From positions 1 to 18,557 of the forward strand of contig URCP01000056.1 in the NCBI GenBank assembly GCA_900546315.1: 18,557 nucleotides of DNA, read 5' to 3'. Positions 13,849 to 18,557 of this stretch are shown piece after piece. The translations under genes were made by a program, and so were the position numbers. This DNA is from an uncultured Eubacteriales bacterium (lineage in GTDB: Bacteria > Bacillota > Clostridia > Oscillospirales > CAG-272). How positions within the stretch are numbered: position 1 is the first letter of the stretch; each line of letters begins with the position of its first letter. The notes beneath the pieces were generated by a model. The model saw only the letters and a list, made by a program, of their open reading frames with translations, ran no database searches and had not been told where the DNA came from.

Positions 13849-14076
13849 TCAATTATTGGAACCCGGTTCCGGAATTCTGCGCGACTTCTGCGTAATCGTG
13901 CAGAATCGCTCCTGTTTCTGCGTGCTTTGAGCGTTCTGACCGCTCAAAAGTATGTACATCCCCGATAGACGCGCCTCGCCGTCCCCCGTCACTTCGCACA
14001 AAAACCGCCAGCCGTACCTCCCGCAGAAGCCGTTACGATCTGTCAGAAGATACAGCGTCCCGATTCCGCGGATATG
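13849..14076 (-). pseudogene. Remnant of a GNAT-family N-acetyltransferase (C-terminal part only)
   Basis: The minus frame running from the TGA at 14079-14077 down to the TGA at 13851-13849 encodes a segment containing GIGTLYLLTDRNGF, RYGWRFLCEVTGDGEA and GMYIL. These match the characteristic C-terminal end of GNAT acetyltransferases (LYLLTD..GFYE.YGWEFLC...MYI). There is no start codon or acetyl-CoA binding motif, because the frame is closed by a stop just before HIRGIGTLYL. After MYIL (13948) about 32 unrelated residues follow. A hairpin TTTGAGCG/CGCTCAAA (13926-13948) directly after may be the old terminator. This is a decayed gene fossil in the SBP 3/SBP 4 gap. Family recognition is from memory, without alignment. 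Confidence 0.6.
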
Positions 14077-14093
14077 TCAATACTCTGACAGAT
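14038..14093. repeat. Ten-base inverted repeat ATCTGTCAGA/TCTGACAGAT
   Basis: ATCTGTCAGA (14038-14047) and TCTGACAGAT (14084-14093) are exact reverse complements with 36 bases between. They lie at the broken 5' edge of the GNAT remnant, so they could reflect an excision or insertion scar, or belong to a cluster of TGTCA words that continues to the SBP 4 promoter. Confidence 0.4.
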
Positions 14094-14210
14094 TTTGACG
14101 AATAAAGAACAAAACGTCCGCGCTGTGAATTTCCATGTCGTATTTTTTGCCGCGCTCCGCTATATTTCATTGATTTTTGTTACCGTGAACAAAATAGATG
14201 CGAATTGCTA

Positions 14211-14239
14211 TTGACAAACCTGTCAATATATGTTATACT
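14211..14239 (+). promoter_or_regulatory. Promoter of solute-binding protein 4
   Basis: TTGACA (14211-14216), a 17-base spacer and TATACT (14234-14239) with TGT before it (extended -10). TTGACA is itself one arm of an inverted repeat with TGTCAA (14221-14226). The transcript leader is about 90 nt and contains a hairpin GGCGGG (14280-14285)/CCCGCC (14297-14302). Confidence 0.8.
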
Positions 14240-14249
14240 GATATCAGTA
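14236..14249. promoter_or_regulatory. 14-bp palindrome at the SBP 4 transcription start
   Basis: TACTGATATCAGTA is a perfect palindrome that overlaps the end of the -10 box and the predicted start site, a position suited to a repressor. The binding protein is unknown. Confidence 0.45.
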
Positions 14250-14337
14250 AGGATCGGAGCGGTCCGCGCCGGTCGCAGCGGCGGGGCACGATGATTCCCG
14301 CCTGATAATATGTTTTTCGAGAAAGGAACTTCACCAG

Positions 14338-15801
14338 ATGAAAAAGCATCGCCTGTTTTCCCTTATCCTGTCCGCGCTTATCCTGACCTCCTGCGGCGGC
14401 GCCGCTTCCGACCCGACCGTGACCTCCGACACGCCCGACACAACGACGGAACCGATCGAGACCGACCCCGAATACATATATCCCGACAAGGATTACGGCG
14501 GACACGAGTTCGTCTTCCTGAACCTTGAAACCTGCGGCTGGGCGAACCGCCTCTGCGTCCCGGAGGAGACGAACGGAGAACTCATTAACGACGCGATGTA
14601 CGAGCGCAACGCCCGCGTCGGCGACCGGTTCAACGTCACCTTCTCCGAGATCTGCGGCACAAAGGAGGAGCTGTCAAAGCTCATCCGAACGGCGGTCACC
14701 GCGGGCGACGACGTCTATGACGCCGCGTTCTGCCCGGTCGACAACATAAGCGCGCTGATGTCGGACGGGATACTGACCGACCTTCTGAAAGTGAGCTCGC
14801 TGAACCTCTCCGAGGCGTGGTGGGACAACGACGTCATCGAGGCGGGGACGATAAATGACAAGTGCTACCTCGCGTCGAGCGACATCACGTTTTTCCCGTT
14901 CGAGGCGACGTGGATACTCTATTTCAACGAGGACAGGTTCGACGCGCTGAATACCGCATATCCTTACGACGACGTGCGAAGCGGGAAATGGACGCTCGAC
15001 AAATTCTATGAGCTCTGCCAGTCCGGCGCGTCGCTGAACGGTCAGGACAGCTACAAGTACGACGAGAACTCGGTGACAGCGAACTATGGTATCGTCACGC
15101 ACAATCAGTGCGTTCAGTCGATGATGTTCGGCACGGGAGAGACGCTCATCTCGACGAAGGACGGGAAGCCGGTCTTTTCCGGCGAGAGCGACCGTGTGTA
15201 CGGCGTTTTCGAGAAGATCGCGAAGATTTTCGGCACTGACGGCGTCTGCCTTGACCGCGACAAGATCGGCGCGTCCGATACCGACGCGAAGCCTTTCGCG
15301 CGCACGGCGTTCAGAACCGGGCACTTCATGTTCATGTCCGAGACGCTGGGGCACATCGCGGGGCTGCGCGACTTTGACGGCAACTTCGGCGTGCTTCCGC
15401 TCCCGAAATATGACGAGAATCAGGAGAGCTACCACTCGATGATGGCGACATGGGGCACGCTCATGACGACGATTCCGGCGAGCGCGTCGGATCCGGAGCG
15501 TTCGGGAGTCATCCTCGACGCCCTCGCGTTTGACAGCTACAAGAACCTGATGGAGCCGTACTATGAGACCTATCTGAACCAGAAAGGTGCGAGAAACAAG
15601 GATTCCGCCGAAATGCTGAAGATAATCCGCGAGACGAGAGTCATCAACGTCGGTCATATGTTCGGCTGGACCGGAAGCGTGACAAGCTCGATAACGAGCC
15701 TCGTCGAGAAAGGCGACGCGTCCGTCGCGTCCGCGATTGCAAAGGCAAAGCCCTCTATCGAGAAGAGCATCGATAAGACGCTGACGGCTATGGCGGAATG
15801 A
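14338..15801 (+). CDS. Extracellular solute-binding lipoprotein 4
   Basis: This 487-residue surface lipoprotein is the only one of the four on the plus strand. The signal peptide ends in lipobox LTSC (C19), and a short Thr/Asp/Pro linker leads to KDYGGHEFVF (51-60). Family hallmarks follow: LINDAMYERN (82-91), AGDDVYDAA (122-130), WW (161-162), FNEDRFD (196-202), YPYDDVRSGKWTLDKF (208-223), FGVLPLPKYDENQ, ERSGVILDALAF and KDSAEMLKIIRE. Like paralog 1 it lacks the EF-hand-like loop and has GASLN after the KWTLD segment, so paralogs 1 and 4 form one subgroup and 2 and 3 another. The ATG at 14338 follows AAGGAA. It is divergent from the SBP 3 operon, has no AraC partner, and is convergent with the beta-propeller gene. 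No transporter permease is adjacent. Confidence 0.9.
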   Translation: MKKHRLFSLILSALILTSCGGAASDPTVTSDTPDTTTEPIETDPEYIYPDKDYGGHEFVFLNLETCGWANRLCVPEETNGELINDAMYERNARVGDRFNVTFSEICGTKEELSKLIRTAVTAGDDVYDAAFCPVDNISALMSDGILTDLLKVSSLNLSEAWWDNDVIEAGTINDKCYLASSDITFFPFEATWILYFNEDRFDALNTAYPYDDVRSGKWTLDKFYELCQSGASLNGQDSYKYDENSVTANYGIVTHNQCVQSMMFGTGETLISTKDGKPVFSGESDRVYGVFEKIAKIFGTDGVCLDRDKIGASDTDAKPFARTAFRTGHFMFMSETLGHIAGLRDFDGNFGVLPLPKYDENQESYHSMMATWGTLMTTIPASASDPERSGVILDALAFDSYKNLMEPYYETYLNQKGARNKDSAEMLKIIRETRVINVGHMFGWTGSVTSSITSLVEKGDASVASAIAKAKPSIEKSIDKTLTAMAE

Positions 15802-15827
15802 CACATAACCTCATAAGATAAACCACA

Positions 15828-15865
15828 AAAGGACCGGCGGAGCCGGTCCTTTCATTATTTATTAT
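15828..15865. terminator. Terminator between SBP 4 and the beta-propeller gene
   Basis: AAAGGACCGGC (15828-15838), loop GGA, GCCGGTCCTTT (15842-15852): eleven-base perfect arms. In the plus direction a T-rich tail (TTTCATTATTTATT) follows. It lies between convergent genes and could act in both directions, more strongly for the plus strand. Confidence 0.88.
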
Positions 15866-15871
15866 AAGCGC

Positions 15872-17068
15872 TTACCCGAGAAACTCCTCGGCCTTAACCC
15901 TCGCGAGCCTGATATGCTTTCTCGCGACGGTATACGACATATAGAGATATTCCCCGTAAATTCTCGTGTACGGATAGAACAGGCTGTCCTTCATGTCCGC
16001 AACGAGCACGGGCTTGCTGTCTGCCTGATTTTCCTGATTTATCCGGATTATCCCGAAGCCGTCGCGGTTCAGCGGGGCGTGTACGAGATACAGCTCGTCT
16101 TTCCACATGAAGAAGTCCGAGCGGGACTGCGCGTCGCGTATAAGCGTCGGCGCCGACCACTTCCCGGTCACGAGGTCATAGCAGGTGAGAAATCCCTGCA
16201 TACACTCCTCCTGCCTGACAAAATACCAGCACTTGTCGCCGATGACGTACACGGCGTTTTCCCAGAGCGACAGATTGATAAAATCCGGCGTCGAGACGTA
16301 CTCCCACGTGACAAGGTCGCGGCTCTTGATTATCGCGTTCCAGTAGCCGGAGTACGCGCCGGTGTAATACCATGTCTCGCCGTTCTCCTCGCGCGTCGTT
16401 ATCTTTTGCATGATGCCGATGTCGCTGAACATCACCTTGTGCCCGATGCCGTTCTCCGAAAGAGCCGAGACAATGCCTGTCGTCGAGAAATCGTTCGTCA
16501 CGCCGCCGACCTTGAATCGGTTCGGTCTTATCTCGCCCATCTCGCCGGTCGATATGCGATATGTAGTGTAGAACCGGTAGTAGAGCCCGTCCGCCGACGC
16601 CGTCCACATCAGCATAAGCTCATCCTCATTCTTCTCCATCAGAATCGTGTCGTAAACCCGGTCGATGCGCCGTCCGTCAAGCGTGTCGCCGACCTTCTGC
16701 ACGCGGATGATCGTCATGTCCGACGTGTCGTTTTCCGGGCAGAACGCGAAGCGCGCCTCCTGATACGCCGGGTCCTCCGCCTCTGTGCCGGTGTTCGCGT
16801 AATAGGTCATGTAGATGACACCGCGGATAATCGCGAAGGTCGACACGTGAACCATCAGGTCGACGTGCTCGCCGGGATGCTTCGCCATGTATGCCTCGTT
16901 TTTCTCGAAGTCGGCGATGAAGCCTTTTTTCAGCGCCTCCGCGCACTTGTCGCCGATCGCCCTCGCCTCTCTGTCGCGGTCGGGACGTATACAGCCGTCG
17001 TAGTCCTTTATCGGCGAATCCGGTATGATGATCTCCGGTCTGTCGGTAACATAATTTTCTGCAAACAT
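15872..17068 (-). CDS. Predicted beta-propeller protein, sialidase/GH43-like fold, function unknown
   Basis: A 398-residue protein without signal peptide or membrane segment. Repeating beta-rich units with aromatic motifs run through the sequence (VSTFAIIRGVIYMTYYAN, MLMWTASADGLYYRFYTTYR, TWYYTGAYSGYWNAIIKS, FFMWKDELYLVHAP, YGEYLYMSYTVARKH), and KSRDLVTWEYV resembles a segment common in five-bladed propeller glycosidases such as GH43. Catalytic acids cannot be assigned with confidence, so enzyme activity is only possible. The ATG at 17068 is chosen because GGAGG lies about six bases upstream. The in-frame start at 17107 has no such site. It has its own strong promoter and is divergent from an aldo/keto reductase gene. 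Confidence 0.72.
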   Translation of the reverse strand: MFAENYVTDRPEIIIPDSPIKDYDGCIRPDRDREARAIGDKCAEALKKGFIADFEKNEAYMAKHPGEHVDLMVHVSTFAIIRGVIYMTYYANTGTEAEDPAYQEARFAFCPENDTSDMTIIRVQKVGDTLDGRRIDRVYDTILMEKNEDELMLMWTASADGLYYRFYTTYRISTGEMGEIRPNRFKVGGVTNDFSTTGIVSALSENGIGHKVMFSDIGIMQKITTREENGETWYYTGAYSGYWNAIIKSRDLVTWEYVSTPDFINLSLWENAVYVIGDKCWYFVRQEECMQGFLTCYDLVTGKWSAPTLIRDAQSRSDFFMWKDELYLVHAPLNRDGFGIIRINQENQADSKPVLVADMKDSLFYPYTRIYGEYLYMSYTVARKHIRLARVKAEEFLG

Positions 17069-17142
17069 AAAATCCTCCAAGTAATCGACCCTACAGGACT
17101 CCCGCACATGCGGAAGATCTGAAACAGGTATTTCATGGATAC

Positions 17143-17171
17143 ATTATATCACACCGGAGCGCCGTTGTCAA
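17143..17171 (-). promoter_or_regulatory. Promoter of the beta-propeller gene
   Basis: Minus strand: TTGACA (17171-17166), a 17-base spacer and TATAAT (17148-17143) with TGA before it, an extended -10. The leader to the ATG is about 70 nt and contains a small CCGCA/TGCGG hairpin near 17102-17113. Confidence 0.88.
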
Positions 17172-17185
17172 TAGGTATGGCAAAA

Positions 17186-17205
17186 TTTGAAATGCATATT
17201 TCAAA
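17186..17205. promoter_or_regulatory. Inverted repeat TTTGAAAT-N4-ATTTCAAA between divergent promoters
   Basis: Eight-base perfect arms (17186-17193 and 17198-17205) lie between the -35 boxes of the beta-propeller promoter (ending 17171) and the aldo/keto reductase promoter (starting 17225). From there one regulator could control both genes. No regulator gene is adjacent. Confidence 0.5.
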
Positions 17206-17224
17206 AATATTTTTCAAAAAAAGG

Positions 17225-17254
17225 TTGACATCCACCGGTCGTTTCATGTATAAT
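17225..17254 (+). promoter_or_regulatory. Promoter of the aldo/keto reductase gene
   Basis: TTGACA (17225-17230), an 18-base spacer and TATAAT (17249-17254). The transcript would start near 17261, giving a leader of about 37 nt. Confidence 0.82.
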
Positions 17255-17271
17255 TATTGTAGAAAACATCG

Positions 17272-17294
17272 AAAGGAGACCGCGATACGCGGTC
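17272..17294 (+). promoter_or_regulatory. Shine-Dalgarno followed by a stable hairpin before the reductase start
   Basis: AAAGGAG (17272-17278) is directly followed by GACCGCG (17278-17284), loop ATA, CGCGGTC (17288-17294), a seven-pair GC-rich stem. Only ACG separates the hairpin from the GTG at 17298. In linear distance the Shine-Dalgarno is too far from the start, but folding of the hairpin would bring it close. Confidence 0.6.
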
Positions 17295-17297
17295 ACG

Positions 17298-18140
17298 GTG
17301 AAAAAGAGGATGATAACAAAGAAAGTCGGCTCGCTCGACCTGCCGATGCTCGGCTTCGGCACCTTCCAGATGCGCGGGGACGTGTGCGTGAGCGCCGTCA
17401 TGTGCGCGCTTTCAGAGGGCTTCCGTCTTATCGACACCGCCGCGGCTTACGGAAATGAGGAGGCGGTCGGCGCCGCGGTCAGGAAGTCCGCGGTTCCACG
17501 CGGGGATATCTTCATCACGACGAAGGTGAATTTTTCGTCCTATGAGAACGCGCGCGCGTCGGTCGAGAACTCGCTGAGGCTCCTCGGCACCGACTACCTC
17601 GATCTCGTCCTTCTGCACTGGCCGTTCGGGAACTATTACGCCGCGTGGCGGACGCTCGGGGATATGAAGAAGGAGGGAAAGATCCGTGAGATAGGTGTCT
17701 CGAACTTCGACCCTGACCGTCTGATCGATCTCTCGCATTTCAACTCGGAGACGCCTGTAATCAATCAGACAGAGACGCATCTCTACTGCCAGAGGATAAA
17801 GGAGCACACATACGAGTCGGCGCTTGGCGTCGCGCATGAGGCATATGCTCCTCTCGGTCAGTCGAGGGCGAACGAGATGTTCGACGAGCCGGCGGTGAGG
17901 GCGATAGCGGAGCGCACCAGAAAGACTCCCGCGCAGGTGCTGCTGCGTTTCCTGATCGATTCGGGCGTGATTGCGATACCGAAGTCGGCGCATCCGGAGA
18001 GGATCAGGGAGAATATCGGTATATCTGATATCTCACTGACAGAGCAGGAGCTCGCCGCGCTGAGGTCGCTCGACAGGGCGTCGCCGATGATAGGCAGAGC
18101 GGAGGATCCGGAGTTCGCCAAGATAGCTGTGACGTGGTAA
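17298..18140 (+). CDS. Aldo/keto reductase
   Basis: This 280-residue NAD(P)H-dependent oxidoreductase would reduce aldehydes or ketones, including sugar carbonyls. The catalytic tetrad is complete: D46 (LIDTAAAYGN), Y51, K76 (FITTKV) and H107 (LLHWPFG). The barrel signatures LGFGTFQM, GKIREIGVSNF and VIAIPKSAHPERIREN are present, the last being the cofactor phosphate-binding loop region. The start is uncertain: GTG at 17298 (MKKRM) lies just after a hairpin that follows the only good Shine-Dalgarno, while ATG at 17310 is directly preceded by GAGG with no spacer. I prefer GTG. It is divergent from the beta-propeller gene, possibly under one shared operator. Repeat copy D follows its stop codon. 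Confidence 0.93.
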   Translation: MKKRMITKKVGSLDLPMLGFGTFQMRGDVCVSAVMCALSEGFRLIDTAAAYGNEEAVGAAVRKSAVPRGDIFITTKVNFSSYENARASVENSLRLLGTDYLDLVLLHWPFGNYYAAWRTLGDMKKEGKIREIGVSNFDPDRLIDLSHFNSETPVINQTETHLYCQRIKEHTYESALGVAHEAYAPLGQSRANEMFDEPAVRAIAERTRKTPAQVLLRFLIDSGVIAIPKSAHPERIRENIGISDISLTEQELAALRSLDRASPMIGRAEDPEFAKIAVTW

Positions 18141-18145
18141 AAGCA

Positions 18146-18200
18146 GGAGGAACTTTTTCAGAGAAAAAGTTCCCCCTGCACCCCCTCAAAAAGCTTTATA
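18146..18200 (-). repeat. Copy D of the TATAAAG/G-run/hairpin repeat
   Basis: Minus-strand order is TATAAAG, CTTTTTGA, GGGGGTGCAGGGG, then a hairpin with arms GGAACTTTTTC (18149-18159) and GAAAAAGTTCC (18163-18173). It differs from copy C at only a few positions. It lies five bases after the aldo/keto reductase stop codon but in antisense orientation to that gene, unlike copies A-C. It also marks the point where base composition falls to about 30% GC. Confidence 0.8.
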
Positions 18201-18229
18201 AAAAGTCCCTATTTACATTTGTGTGTCTG

Positions 18230-18304
18230 ATGTATCAACAGTATAATGATACATTTCACGAATTGCGTATGCAATTAGAAAATCAAGTAGTCCAAATTCC
18301 ATAA
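18230..18304 (+). pseudogene. Possible C-terminal remnant of an unknown gene
   Basis: A short frame starting MYQQYNDTFHELR and ending ENQVVQIP with TAA at 18302-18304 has the look of a helical protein C-terminus. The frame stays open upstream into repeat copy D, so it may be the tail of a gene cut off there. No Shine-Dalgarno precedes the ATG. The same DNA contains an inverted repeat ATGTATCA (18230-18237)/TGATACAT (18247-18254), and TTGTGT (18219-18224) with TATAAT (18242-18247) could instead form a weak promoter. The two readings cannot be separated by eye. Confidence 0.25.
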
Positions 18305-18411
18305 AATGAAATTTTAGGGCAAATTACAGACATTGGCTTGGCTGTAGTATTTTTAAACAACGTGTGTTAGACTACTGTTATACAAATCGAAATTTATAAA
18401 GGAGAATATTG

Positions 18412-18557
18412 ATGAAATTATTTTTATGTTCGCACTTTTCAAGTGTAGGAAGTCTGATAAAGGAAGAAATTGAAAATAAGAAAGTCGCATTTATTCCAAC
18501 AGCTTCGCTGCGTGAAGGCTACACCGGTTATGTCGGCTCGGCTCGAAAATTATTCAA
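18412..18557 (+). CDS. Peptidase S51/type 1 glutamine amidotransferase-like protein, 5' part only
   Basis: The first 48 codons are present and the gene runs off the window. The sequence starts MKLFLCSHFSSVGSLIKEE and continues with KVAFIPTASLREGYTGYVG, which matches the N-terminus of the dipeptidase E-like (peptidase S51) group, often annotated as type 1 glutamine amidotransferase-like. The catalytic serine region lies beyond the edge. The ATG at 18412 has AAAGGAG seven to eight bases upstream. An extended -10 TGTTATACA (18376-18384) is a weak promoter candidate. Surrounding DNA is much more AT-rich than the rest of the window, suggesting separate origin. Confidence 0.8.
   Translation, partial: MKLFLCSHFSSVGSLIKEEIENKKVAFIPTASLREGYTGYVGSARKLF

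Noticed and set aside
13858..13900. Small palindromes GGAACC-C-GGTTCC and TTCTGC/GCAGAA as operators
   Set aside because: They are short and fall in the downstream part of the GNAT remnant, where chance palindromes in decaying DNA are likely.
14674..15804. Minus-strand open frame opposite solute-binding protein 4
   Set aside because: Arg/Val/Leu-rich shadow frame; the plus-strand gene has a promoter, lipobox and family motifs.
15914..17122. Long plus-strand open frame opposite the beta-propeller gene
   Set aside because: No ribosome binding site and low-complexity Arg/Val/His content; the minus-strand gene has a promoter, a ribosome binding site and regular propeller-like repeats.
1..18557. 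CRISPR arrays, tRNA or rRNA genes, insertion sequences
   Set aside because: No regularly spaced repeats, tRNA-like cloverleaf or rRNA stretches, and no transposase-like frame were seen on either strand; this was checked by eye only.

Overview
The window looks like a chromosomal segment of a Gram-positive, GC-rich member of the Clostridia, probably an uncultured gut lineage. The evidence is the ruvC-ruvA-ruvB gene order, sigma-A type promoters (TTGACA-N17-TATAAT, often with a TG extended -10), strong GGAGG ribosome binding sites, and many solute-binding lipoproteins with Ser/Thr/Asp-rich linkers. The lineage is inferred from gene style, not from a marker gene.

Layout. (1) 1-146: low-complexity repeat. 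(2) 147-4124, minus strand: an operon reading SGNH/GDSL hydrolase, ruvC, ruvA, ruvB, then a class I SAM methyltransferase, driven by a near-consensus promoter at 4191-4219. (3) 4285-10240: an alternating series of plus-strand AraC-family regulators (three) and minus-strand solute-binding lipoproteins. Each facing pair is separated by a hairpin terminator and each back-to-back pair by a promoter-containing gap. (4) 10245-13668, minus strand: solute-binding protein, TIM-barrel sugar isomerase/epimerase, metallophosphoesterase. (5) 13669-14337: a 669-bp gap holding two divergent promoters, several palindromes and a degraded GNAT acetyltransferase remnant. (6) 14338-17068: a fourth solute-binding lipoprotein facing a beta-propeller protein. 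(7) 17298-18140: an aldo/keto reductase divergent from the beta-propeller gene. (8) 18201-18557: an abruptly AT-rich tail with the start of a peptidase S51/type 1 glutamine amidotransferase-like gene cut by the window edge.

How the genes may work together. Four paralogous substrate-binding lipoproteins, three cupin-AraC regulators and several small-molecule enzymes suggest an accessory carbohydrate-sensing or uptake region beside a housekeeping recombination operon. No permease or transport ATPase is present in the window, so the binding proteins must use a transporter encoded elsewhere or act as sensors.

The most notable observations are: a 191-bp stretch of perfect DNA identity covering the DNA-binding domains of two otherwise diverged AraC regulators, which looks like gene conversion; a hairpin-containing repeat family with four copies, three of them directly downstream of stop codons in sense orientation and one inside the ruvCAB operon; promoter-overlapping palindromes at several divergent gaps; and a hairpin between the Shine-Dalgarno sequence and start codon of the aldo/keto reductase. 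No tRNA, rRNA, CRISPR array, transposase or integrase was seen.
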